From Motacilla alba alba (taxonomy: Eukaryota > Chordata > Aves > Passeriformes > Motacillidae), in the NCBI RefSeq assembly GCF_015832195.1, contig NC_052018.1, forward strand, positions 68,075,666-68,139,665: 64,000 nucleotides of DNA, in the 5' to 3' direction. Position 1 is the first letter of the stretch. Every line of letters begins with the position of its first letter. The notes under the pieces are model-generated. The model ran no database searches. It worked only from the letters and a program-made list of their open reading frames with translations, and was not told the origin of the DNA. The position numbers and the translations under genes are program-made. Positions 51,973-63,583 of this stretch are shown in pieces.

Positions 51973-52100
51973 TTTTTTTTTGGGGGGGGAGGGGGGGAGA
52001 GGGGGAAGAGGAGAGAGGAGAAGGGGCAGGGACCAAAGGAAAAAAAAAAAAAACAACAAAGCAAAAAACCCAAACAAACAAAAACCAAAAACAAAAGACA
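51973..52100. repeat. T-run, G-run cluster and A-run with CAAA tail
   Basis: Nine T are followed by G8, A, G7, AGA, G5 and a purine-only stretch (GAGAGAGGAG, AAGGGGCAGGG). Then come A14 and CAACAAAGC and ACCCAAACAAAC words. The G tracts at 51982-52005 satisfy the usual intramolecular G-quadruplex pattern (four runs of at least three G with short loops, counting G8 as two). Frames through it encode only Phe/Pro or Gly/Arg low complexity. Confidence 0.9.
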
Positions 52101-55100
52101 CCCCACAACTATTCAAAGTGTTTCAAAGTGAAAAATTTGTTTGGACACAATAATGCAGAAACCAGTTCAAAGGGATAAGATAATATTGGATGGACTTAGG
52201 GTGAAATAAAATAGCTATTAGCCCTCTTCCTGCAAAATCAAATGTCACACATGTGAGAAGAAAAAACTAATAAGGAAGGCAAAAAGATGTTTACAGTAGC
52301 TGCTAAGACTCTAAATAGGAGCTGCAGTGTCTTTTAATACTTAGCATTTATTTCTATGGATGGTTAAAATTGCTGTCTTTTAAGGGAAAATGCAAATAAG
52401 CACCAAATCAGCACAGCCTCCTGATCCAGTTGTATTCTCAAAGAAAAACAAAGAATGCTTGCTTTGAAAATACATCCAAGAACTAACATTTTCTGAAATA
52501 AGTCCCTTGACAAGTAGAATGCTGACAGACAGTGTAGGTGAAACCGTACATCAAGCCCAGCCTCTTAATATGCAACGTGCACAGAGCAAGAAACACAAAT
52601 GATTCATGGTCTACATTCAGACTTAAACTCACAGTTTCTGCTAATACCATAATACTTCTGACCTAACTTCATTTTCACATGTCTGTACAGCATCACAGCA
52701 GCCAAAAATTGTTAGGTGCATTATCATATCTGCACCTGATTTCACATTCACCGTTCCAGAATGGTCCAGATACATACATTTAAATCCAGCATGGATTATC
52801 ACACACATCTCTTACTGCTGATAATTCTTAATGATGACACAATTGATTCTGGCATTATACATAAATGTTCTATTAATTGTGACATCATTTGTACATTAAA
52901 AATACAGCTTGAAGTAAGCAAAAGAGAACAATTTGACCCGGATGGCAAAAAATTTGGATTTCCCATTTTCTGGGAGAATAAAAAGTAACTGGTCCCATTT
53001 TTGGCTGTGGTATCTCAGAATTAGAAATTGTGTCTGTCCCAGCTGTCTAAAGGAATGTATCCACACACTGCAGTCCAAATTTATATTACTGTAGTCTAAA
53101 TAGTGGTTTTTTTTTCTTTTTTTCCTCTATCCCGTCTCCCTAAGTTTCTGACAATCATTTGCCTTCAATCATTTAGCCATTTTTTTTCCTAGGCATTATC
53201 TATTGCAGTGACATTGCCACGACAATTCTGAAACTACAGATCTGAATTGAGATTGTGTAATAATTTACTTTAAATATAATAATAAAAATACTACTATTAC
53301 TACTACTAATAATAACAACAATTCAGAGTATGCTCATCAAGGAATAATTTTCTCAATTTAAAGGCAAGATGAATTATTAATCTATGTGGTTTTCAGCAAA
53401 TCCCTGTCATATGTAACATTGGACTCTTTAGGTGCTCCAAACCCCACAATATTTAGCAAGCCTGTAGTGTCCCTACCTCACCATAGCACAAGGGAGAGCT
53501 ACAGTGTTTCACTCATGGGGGTGTTTATTGCCAAATCACAGCCCTGCAATGAGTGATATTTGTTAAGATTGAGAGATCCAGATAACGTCTTTAAAAAACA
53601 AACTTAGGAATGCAGTCCTGCCTTTGAACACCTTTAAAGCAGACTCCATGTAACCTGAAAAGCACTGGCTTTCTCCAGGCAGGGGCAGGGCTCATCTCCA
53701 GGACACAGAGATCACCTCCAGGTGTCCCTCTGGACAGGGAAAAGGCATGCTGCCCGCCCTGTCAATACTAGGGCTTGTCAGGAACCAAAAAACCAGCAGC
53801 CAAAAATTTGAACCCAAGCTAGAATAATAACTAAGAAGCTCTCTGAATGGGAAAATATCATTCCACAAATAACATGGGAGGGGGTGACAGGGTGTCACAC
53901 CATGTGACCATGCAGTGTGGTCATATGGTGGAAGGAACCAGAGAGGGGCTGCCTGCCAAGCCCCTGAACACCTCTGCTGTAACACTTGTGCTGACACCAG
54001 GAAAGAGGGATAAAAATCAGCTTTCTGTGAACATCTAGTCTCTGTTTGCCATCACAGAAGACAAGAAACACCTGCCCAAACATGCCTGGAACTGCTCCTC
54101 CCACTTGTATACCCAGAAAACCTCTTTTTTTCCTCCTCCAACCTTTGCAAAAAAGTGCATAAAAAGGAAACAGTATGACCTAGAGAAATTAAGAGGACTG
54201 CCATCTGTAATCAGCCTTTCAAAACATCTAAATATCCTATAGCCTTGCAGTCACTGCACCATCCCAGGGAGGAAATACCTTTCAGGCAGAGGAAGGAACC
54301 AAGCCCAAGTTACAGAATTATTTTATTAAAAGATGACAATTACTTAATCTGCGGTAGTTTTCTTTACACATCCTTCCTTTTCTGTTGCTTTTTTTGTAAC
54401 CAAATAACCAGTTCTTCACATTAGCTTTATAAAAGCTCTTCTAAAATATCAGTGGCTTCCTTAAAGTGACAAGGGCTTGGTTTTGGATGGGAGAGAGGAA
54501 AAGGGTCAATCACATGGCACACACTGGGTCCAGCTTCTTCATGGCTTCATGTTAGGACAACCAACACACATTTAAAATACAGTCCACATCTGTGGGTTTT
54601 TTCCTCATCCACTCTATCATAACATATTCCTCATACTTACATGAATGACCCCAAAGCCCTGTTATCACAAATTAACAAGAAGAGTTATTTAGTCACAAGT
54701 TACTGGTTCTAAGACAAAGGAAGTTAAAATAACAATGAGAATGGCCATCTCCTCTACTAATATCAATATTTTTCTTCAAATTAAAAGCAAAAACCAGGAA
54801 GGAAATAAACAGTTAAAAGTTTTGTTAATGAAAGATTAAGGTTGCCAAAAACAGTTTCAAATACCTCATTAAATGGTAAGAGAAAATTATATCCAAAACA
54901 AAGTTTACGACCAGAAAGCCATTTAACACTACTTTTCTTGAGTAATAATCTCATAATGACCACTTACAGTCATCCATTTAGATTATTCTTTTGATGTTGC
55001 AGGACCTTTGTTAGAGAAATATATTTGTTACTGAGTAGATTTCATTGTGGAGAAAATCCACATCTAATTTCTATTAGTTGTATAAATGCACCTATTTGGT

Positions 55101-56870
55101 GTAACAAAAGGATAATTTGGGACCTAAAGGTAACAAAAATCTTTAGTTGCCTATATCACAGAAGCAAATTAAAAAGTATTTTACTTTAGAGATGCTGGAA
55201 TTCTGAATCACATGGGCAAAGCTTATGGAATTTACAATGGAAAAAAAATACTTACAAGAGGATTACCCTTTCTCCAAAAAAATCCCAAATGCACACTACA
55301 AACAGAAGACAGAATGGCATAAAAAGTCGAGGACTCCAGCCCATCTGAGTGAGAGAGCTAAGTCAGGTGGGCTGAAAAAAGCAGGGCTCAGGAGCTGAAT
55401 ACATGCAAGAATGAACCCCTCGACTAGATGCTGCCACCTGAGATAAAACAGAGGAGCTATTAAAAGCGTGTCCTCTGCACAGGTGTCACTTCCTTCCTGC
55501 ACATTTTTACTGGGAAGACAAGTGATGCAATTTACTCTGTCACACTGTTTATAACGCTTCCTGCCTTAGTAATCAGCTCATATGTGGGAGTGGGAATCAG
55601 CATCTCTTACAGAGTGGATCTGGAAAATGCCATCTACTCCTCAGGTCTTTATTTTCTCTCTTTGTAAATTACTAAGCACTTGCCTCTGTTACATGAATGT
55701 TACCAAGACTTTGATGTCTTCAGCATTAACCACTGCAGCTGGCTTCAGCGTGTTCTGGTACCTATAATCATACTTTACTTCATTAGAAAATAGTAACTAC
55801 AGTATAACAGTATGAAAGCATCCAAATTAGTCACCAACAAATAAAAAGATTGATCTGCTTTCTTTGTGAGTTCAGATAACACAAGCCATGCTTAACTGGT
55901 TCATTAGATGGAAGTGCATAATAAAGCTGCAAAACAAAATGAATTGCCAATACAGACTAATCATTTCACATTTACCCAAGATGATGGTATCCAAACAAGA
56001 CTACAGAATTCCAAAGCAGATTCCTTAATTAATGTTAAGTTCCTTATGTCATGTTATAGGAAGGTATTTTTATTTTATACTTAAGTCCAGAATAAGATGA
56101 GCAATGTGAAACAGTGCAGTCATTAGCAGGCTATGTAAGGACCAAAATGAACTACCAGGTTTAATATTATAGTTTAAGGATCCAGTCCAAAAAATGGGAA
56201 AGCACTGGAACCAAGAAAAGGTCAATGAATATGCTGTTTTTCATGGTTCTGGGGATTTATATGATAGCAAAAAATGATGATGATTTGTGACTGTATTTTT
56301 CCTCACTAAGAGTTTAGCCTAATGTTTCTTTTTCACTTTAAATGTTCTCGAGAAATATATTAAGACAAGTTTAATGTGATAAGACAAATGGTGGTGATGT
56401 GCTGAGCAAGCTTTTACGTATTTCAGCCTTGACCTGCAGTATCTCTGACATAAATCAACTGAAGCAGAAAAGGGCATTTATTCTAAATTATGCTTTATTA
56501 TGGGACAGAAATTCAAGGAAAAAATTACTAAATCTGCCAAAATTATTTTAATTTTACCTTGCAATGGACTTTAAAGTAGATTTTAAAGATAGGAGATTCA
56601 GTACCTGAATATACTCTGTCAGCAAAACTTCCAAATGGCAACAAAAGGGACAATGACAAAGGTATTAGAATTCCAAATACAAATAAGAACTGTATAGTTA
56701 ATATGTAAGCAAGAGTATCTGGTTTGGAACATCTTGTGAATTGAGGACAGGCACTCAGAAAGGGAAAAGAGTTTCATAAAAGCAATTTAATTTCATTTAT
56801 TGATTATCCACAGTTCCTTGAAACAAATCTATTGAAAAGAATCTAGCAGAAATCCATACTGAAATGAGAG
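52101..56870. other. Unique sequence
   Basis: No gene recognised. A (TAA/ACT)n patch lies at 53278-53320. A GC-richer stretch at 53680-54000 contains open frames on both strands without domains. Nothing else stands out. Confidence 0.45.
53278..53320. repeat. (AAT/ACT)n trinucleotide repeat
   Basis: AATAATAA, then ACTACTATTACTACTACT, then AATAATAACAACAA: an imperfect trinucleotide array. Confidence 0.85.
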
Positions 56871-56930
56871 GGCATGGAATGGCATGAAGGAATGACATAA
56901 AGGAATGGCATAAAGGAATGGCATGAATTA
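56871..56930. repeat. 13-bp minisatellite, about four units
   Basis: Units GGCATGAAGGAAT, GACATAAAGGAAT and GGCATAAAGGAAT (56881-56919) are flanked by a shorter GGCATGGAAT on the left and a partial GGCATGAATTA on the right. Related ATGGAAAG/GGAATT words continue sparsely downstream. Confidence 0.9.
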
Positions 56931-59399
56931 GATGTATAGGAAAGAACTATATTCAAACCTGAAGAAGGAAAATGAAGAAATGCATGGAAAGATACATTGA
57001 TACTCAGACATCAAAAACCCTGGAAAGACAATAAAGGCCAGCACATGGAATTGAATATTTTAAGCTCAAGAAAACTCCAAAGCGCTTCACAGAAATAACA
57101 CATGAAAGGTTACATTACACAGCAGGCTTATTTTTCAGAACACACTTTTTAAAAGGTATGTGACTATCTGGTTATATGTATAAAAACATGTCTCTTTTTA
57201 TCAGAAATGTCACTCAAGAAGCCAAGTTGAATGAAAAACAGATTTTTCCATTCTTCTACAAAATTTAGACTTCAACTAATTAAGGAGGAAATAACAGTAA
57301 GTTGGTGCATTTATGAGGTAATGAAATTTACTGGGAAAAAAATCTGTTATGATTTGTTCCTAAAAATCTGTGAAAGGTTAGAAAAATAATACATTAAAAT
57401 GATAAAATAATTATTACCATCTTGCCTTCCTGCACATGTGGAAGAGCATTGTTCTGTCTTATTTTAAGAGTAAAACTAGTTCTACTGAAAAGAATCAAAT
57501 GTAATCAAATAGTTTATTTATAATTGAAAAAAGTCTTTCCAGTGATGGGCTACTTCTCCAGGAAGTATATCCACAGTGTAAAGATATACTCAAAGACCTG
57601 TGACTGTCAAGACTGCCATAACACAGGATTCTATACGAGGAAACGTAAAACAACTTCAACAAAATATTAGCGCTTGAACAAGCAGAAATAGACAAATGAC
57701 ATAAGTTACTAATATGCAGTTCAAAGCTAGGCGATATTTGTTTAATATGTATTTGCTTAAATGATAATATGTAAGTAGAATGCTAAGCAGCAGCTACAGT
57801 ACTTTTCATCAGCAAATTCAAATTGCTATTTAAAAAAAAAAAAAAAATAGGATGTGCCTAAGAAGTGCTCCATCCCTTGAACTGCCACTTGGAATTCAGC
57901 AACACTTCCAGAAGATTGAAAGAAAGCTATGAAATATTTAAAAAGATTAATTCGCAAACAAAAAATGCCTACAGGAATTATGAATTGGTCAGATAACAGA
58001 AAGAGTGTTAATAATCTAAAGCAGTAATGGAACTTAACAAAAGTAATGATTACTCAATATAGGTTTTTGGAACATTGATTTTGTAAATTTTATATTTAGA
58101 AGATGATAGACTTGGTTAAGTTTATTATGATCATAAATTTGTCTTTATTAAGATCTGGTACAACACAGTATCTCAGTTAAGAAACTAATACAGTAAAAAA
58201 ACAGCACAACTTTCACTGAATTGCTTTAAAAAATTGAATTCAGAAATACCCTGCAATTAGTCCTAGCAGGTATTCATTTCTTCATTCTTTCTTTTCCAGC
58301 TTGCTCAGTCAATTGAAGACAATACCAGCCAGGGTTTTACTACTTGCTTAAGAACTAAAAAGGAAAAAAATTAGATGTTATAAAATGATAATTCTTGATG
58401 ACATAGTTTTTGATTTCAAAAGTATTCATCTCTTGAAATTGGTTTTAAGCAGCTATCTTTGATTAAAATTAATTATTCTTTTTATTTTTACAATGGTCTC
58501 CATAATTTACATCCAGGTTGTAGATACAGCCAGGATTTTTGACTTCCCAAAAACATTGTGATAATAAACTCATTAAAGACTAGAAGCGGACCAGTGGCTA
58601 CTGTAACACTTTAGATTAATCACCTTTTGTACTCATATTAAAGGAAGTGAATGTTTCCTTCTCTAAATACAAATATTGTGGCTATGCAATACTGGCCAAC
58701 TTACTGTGGCAGCACTAACGGAATCTAAAATAAAAGTCAGGCATCCCTTCACTCTTAAGAACTTCTAACAAACCTTGCTGAAATAGAAAATTGAAAATAT
58801 TAAGAATATTTTCAAATGACTCATTGTATTCTGAATGATAACATTGTATAGTTTGTATGTTAAACAAGTGAAGGAAAACATGCTTTACACCAGAATACAC
58901 ATGTATCTCCTCTGAACGCTAACAAGCTTCTAAAAAGCTTCTAAAGATTTCTGGAAAACTATTTAAAAACCCAGAACTTCTATATAATTTGAAATAATGC
59001 CATTTGTAGGACATTTAACTATAATTAGAATTTAGACATCACTTAGGTCAAGGAAACATGGACACTAAGAATCTTTCACTCTCCCAGTTCAAGAAGCATT
59101 TCTTCAATACTTTATACAACACTTAACTCAGCCTGATGTAATTTTCCAGTAATTCCAGAAGGCCTGGCATGCACAAAATACAGGTCAATGTTGAATACCT
59201 TGCTCATTTATTATAACTTAACCTTACTATGCCAGAGATACCTATAAAAGAGAGCCTAAAATTAGTTGACCTTATCACTAAAGAAATGTAAATATTACTT
59301 TGCAACTTCCAAATCTGAGCTGCTGAGATATAGCTATTGTTAATTCAGTAGGTTTATTACTTATGCCTTCTTTAAGAGAGCTGTTAATAAAGCAAGAAT

Positions 59400-59402
<3 letters not shown>
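56931..59402. other. Unique AT-rich sequence
   Basis: No gene recognised. It contains a 16-base A-run at 57832-57847 and a small AAGCTTCTAA duplication near 58923-58945. Confidence 0.45.
57832..57847. repeat. Poly-A run, 16 A
   Basis: An uninterrupted A-run followed by TAGGATGTGCC, with no C-interrupted tail. Confidence 0.9.

Positions 59403-59440
<38 letters not shown>
59403..59440. repeat. Poly-T run, 38 T
   Basis: An uninterrupted T-run followed by GTCTGGGGG. On the minus strand this is an A38 tail-like run, but no AATAAA signal lies just upstream of it on that strand and no retrogene body is recognisable. Confidence 0.95.
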
Positions 59441-59441
<1 letters not shown>

Positions 59442-62400
59442 TCTGGGGGAAAGTAAATGTTGTTTAAAAAAAAAGGGCTGATTACAATTGACAAAGTGCA
59501 GAGCTCTGAAAGTCAGACATCTGGTTTCTGAGACTGACCCACTCACGGAGATTAAAAATAAAGAGAAGACTATGAAAAATCTAGTCCCTGATTCAATAAA
59601 ATATTCAGCTTTGTCTAGCTTCACATATTTAAGTTATCTTACTCAAACTAATGAAATTAGTTACTTAAAAAAAATTATCTCTATGCTCCTTGACAATGCT
59701 GGAGGAGAGACTGAAAGTAACTTCAGGGAGAAAAAGTAAGGCACAGCATTTCAGAGGTCAGGCTGCACCTAGCATTGTGCAGAAACTCCCCTGTTCCAGA
59801 AAAGGCAAGGATTTGGCTTTGCTGCTTTTCAGATAAGCAATGAACCGCATCCATGCAATGGTCACTTCCAGCATCACCTCACACATGTTCCAAGCAGCCT
59901 AGCTGAGGGATAAACAGCAGCAGAGGTTTGAAACAGAACATCTGGGAAAAGGAGCTGTTAAGCAACTCCATGAATCCTTCCCTTGGCAAGATCAACGAGT
60001 TGCAGACACTAATTTTCTGTATTATTCAGGATACATGAAAAGCAAGATTTACTAACAATGGATACTTCTAGCACAGCTTCTTCTCCTTCCTGACAATAAA
60101 ACATGCACGTGAATAACTCAAAGAAGAATTAAGATATTACCAATTGCTGTGGCAAAATTAAATGTACTGAAGAAATCTGTTAAAAGCAGCTTACTAGGAA
60201 AATAAAAAAGAAAAAAAAAAAAAGGAAATGCGCCAGGCTTTCATTGTAAAATTACTTATGGTTGCAGAGGAGATTGTTCCTATTCCTGTTTCAACTGTGG
60301 TAACATTCTATAGGTTGAAAAAAAAATTACAACAGAAATAACACCCTTCAGAAATACTTAATCTGAATTCTTTCACTGAAATAATAAATATTCCAGATGA
60401 CTCCTTTTTTCTTTTCCATTTGTTAAACTAACTGAAAATTAAGTTCAAAAGCAGCTGCTGTTGAAAATTAATTTAGAGATCAAGCTACATTCTCTTATGG
60501 AAAATGAAGTTCTAGGAAGTTGAATTGAATTTCAAGAAACAATCATCAAACATTGTTGAACTATAAGAAACTTTTGTGGTCAGAGAAGGATTTGGATGGA
60601 ATTAGACGAGGCTGATACTAATTTTCACTTCTTCATCTATACCTTTCAGCAAAGTTGAACTGGAACATTTAGCCATAAATTATTTCAGTGGAAATAATGA
60701 AACAGCTCTCAAAAGAGCACAAAGGCAGGAAAAAAACAACAAAAGGAAAAAAAAAAAACTTCTTAAGGAAAACAAGGAATTGTCTTAAACTATTTTTGAC
60801 CACTGAAATGAAATTATCTGAAATGACTCATCAAACTCATGTCAAGCAAGGCCATCACTTCCAATTCCCTTAATCTACAAAGAGAAACTTCAGTAATTCA
60901 AATGTTGCTATTTTCCTGATTTTGTTCATTTTTAATATAATTTGCAGCTAACAGATAATGTAAGCATAGGAAATCTCTCCTCCTTGGATATTCAGTTTGT
61001 TCAGCTGTTGCTGTCTTCTATTGCTACAAAGTAAAATTGTAATAGGCATTGAATCAATATAAATTAATTATCTCCCAGATTCCATCTCAAGAATGTTCCA
61101 TTTTTAAAATCTGTTCGTTTTATAAAGTTATTTAAAAATAAGATTGAGGAAAAAAATCCTTTTGCCAATCAAACTTGCTTACGTGGGTACTTATAAGCCT
61201 AGGAATCCCTCAGTACCTAGCTCCTATGTAGCCTAAGTAGTAGTCCAAAGTTAATTGGTGAAACTTCTAATTTTCTTCAGTTTAAAACCTGTGCTCTCTT
61301 TCTCCCCCAAATAGGCATCCACATCTTCCGCCTGTTTCTAAACTTCTCATAACAAAATAAATAATGCATTTTTTTCTCTTTACACAGTTCATCTTAAAAA
61401 AAAATCAACTTTTCCTAAGGTTAATCATTTATAAAGTTAAGAGAAAAAAAATCACCAAAAGGACTGAAATGAAAGCACCAAAATTAAGTGAGCAGCAACT
61501 ACACTGTGGCAACCTGCTTGTTGATAGCTATTAAAACGACACAAATGTTTTCCACCAGTCAAGACAAATGAAGGAACAGAATAATTGAAAGGAAGTAAAA
61601 AAAGGAAGGAAGAAATATAAGTGAGGATTTAGCTTTTTCTTTTCACAATTGATACTAAATGTCATAAAAATCTTTGAAGTGACAGAACTTGCCACTCTGA
61701 TCTTCTCAGAGTGCTATCTCATTTAGTAGTAAAAGACTGAATCAATAAACTTACTAGCACTGTCTATCCTAATCAAATATTAACCAACCCTCTTCAAGCT
61801 ATAAACTATGATGGATATATACTGCAAAGGATTTAGTTTAATAAAATGGGAGGACGAGACTTGGTAAATAAAAGATGATTTGGAAGATGATCTTCCTGAC
61901 TCACACCTTGCTCTGCTGTTTTTTAAGAGAATCAATTGAAATCTTCTATTTCCTTGAATATATTAACGAAAATTAATTTACATTTTTATCTGTTGCAAAC
62001 TTGTTTACAATTTCAGCTTTAGTGCCATCCAAACATCATGGAAAACAGTGTATTCGGGATTACAGTCACCACAGCTTTTCCTCTTCAAATTATGAATTGG
62101 AATTCCCAGTGACTATGTGCTGGGAGATCTGCATGTGCTGCTCCTCACTCCCCCAGTAATCTGGGAGTCAAAAGTAATGAGGTTAATACTGAACAGAACC
62201 TGCTGCTTTCACATTTTTCCACCTTTTTGCATAAAGAGCTTCCTTTTTTTTCCAATAATTATTTTGTCTAAACAAGCACAATGATGTTTAAGATTCAGAT
62301 ATGCTTTTCAGATTCAAAGGAAAGATTCTTGTGTCTTAATCCCGAATATCAAAACCAGCTCCTCGGGTTTTATCTAAATACCAAAGGTGTCTTGTGCTTT

Positions 62401-62649
62401 ATGCAATCATGCTAATAATATTGGCCTGATTGGCTTCTTTCACCTACAAATTTAAGAGAAGACTTCATTTTTGTTTTCCCTTTTTTAATGAATTTGGTTT
62501 GGGATTTGCCTTTTTTTTTAATTTATGTTCCATATTTTAATATGACAGAATAATAAACTTAGGTACATGATGTTTATATCGTCCACGAGTATTTGTGAGT
62601 AGAAGAATAGAGAACTACACATTTTCAGAGAAAAAAAAATTTAAGTCAG
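59441..62649. other. Unique AT-rich sequence
   Basis: No gene recognised. A-runs at 60211-60223 and 60747-60758. A GGAAGG-type purine patch near 61590-61610. Open frames are under 85 codons and without domains. Confidence 0.45.
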
Positions 62650-63255
62650 AAGAAGCTTCCAGGGATTGTCTAATCCAACACAGCTGCTCAAGAAAGGTCA
62701 CCTAAGGTAGACAGTCCAAGTTCATGTCCAGTAAGGTCTCAAATACCTCCAAGAACAAAGCTCCACAGATCCTCTGGGCAACCTGTACCAGTGTTGCTCA
62801 CCCTCACTGTATTAATACGTTTCTTGATAGAAAGTCCTGTGGTTTAGCTTGTGCTCATTGTCTCTCAGTCTGTCACAGGCCACAATTTCTGTCTTCCTAC
62901 TCTTCAGTCCCTCCCTTCAGCTATTTCTTTACACTGATGAGCTCCCCTGAATGTCTTCCTCTTCAGGCTGAAGCCCCAGCTTTCTCAGCCTCTCCTCAGA
63001 GAGAAGATGTTCCAGGTCCCTAATCCCATTTGAGGCCCTGTGCTGGACTTGCCTCACTATGTCCACATTTCTCATACTGGGAAGCCGATTCCAGCACTGC
63101 TGATGTGCCCTCACCAGTGCAGAAGGAAGGGGATGGATCATCTCCTGAACATGCAGCCAGCACTTGTCCTAACACAGCTCAGTCCCTGTATTCATTTCAG
63201 TTCAAACTGTAACTGAAGGGCTCTTGGTTCCTTGAGGCAAACATAAGGGCACAAA
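62650..63255 (-). mobile_element. Older CR1 LINE fragment, minus orientation
   Basis: Read on -, the middle encodes decayed RT-tail residues. IRDLEHLLSEERLRKLGL is encoded near 62980-63045, and this matches the CR1 order seen elsewhere in the window. The + strand text has the inverted 3' boxes CCAGGGATTGTCTAATCC (62660) and CTCTGGGCAACCTGTACCAG, then CTCACCCTCACTGTATTAA. The upstream part reaches ACATAAGGGCACA near 63255. Stops and indels break the frame. Divergence is visibly higher than in the 12992-13200 copy, so this is probably an older subfamily. Confidence 0.88.
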
Positions 63256-63516
63256 GATTTTACAGATAAAACAAGTTAAAAGCGTAACATTTTGTCTCTA
63301 TGAAGAACCACGCAGGTCTTGGTGCTTGACCTACTCAAGTATCTTTTGGCTAATCATTCCCTCCTGCACTTAAACTAGACATGGTCCAATTATACCCTTT
63401 GGAAAATTATATGCCAGTGTGAAAATGTCTAATACTCCAGGATAATTGGAACTGTCTCCTGTGTATAAACTGTATGTAAATGGAGGAAGGGAAGAGTTAT
63501 GAGAAAATGCAACTCT
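63256..63516. other. Unique sequence
   Basis: A short spacer between the CR1 and the SINE-like relic. Nothing recognised. Confidence 0.5.
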
Positions 63517-63583
63517 CTAGCCTGGTGGCAAGATTAGTCTCTTGGGAAATGAGACATCTGGTTCCAATCCCTGCTTGCCTGAG
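63517..63583 (+). mobile_element. Possible tRNA-derived SINE relic (MIR-like)
   Basis: TAGCCTGGTGG (63518-63528) resembles a polymerase III A box and GGTTCCAATCC (63560-63570) a B box, at tRNA-like spacing. The stretch between (TCTTGGGAAATGAGACATC) and after (CTGCTTGCCTGAG) follows the order of the 5' head of MIR/amniote tRNA-SINEs. There is no acceptor-stem pairing, so it is not a functional tRNA. Heavy divergence keeps this tentative. Confidence 0.45.

Noticed and set aside
51852..52153. Phe/Pro-rich and Gly/Arg-rich frames on both strands
   Set aside because: They are translations of the T-, G- and A-runs at 51973-52100, hence low-complexity artefacts.
62929..63141. 70-codon minus-strand frame
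   Set aside because: It is the decayed RT tail of the older CR1 copy.
63517..63583. Functional tRNA gene
   Set aside because: A- and B-box-like words exist, but there is no acceptor or anticodon stem pairing.
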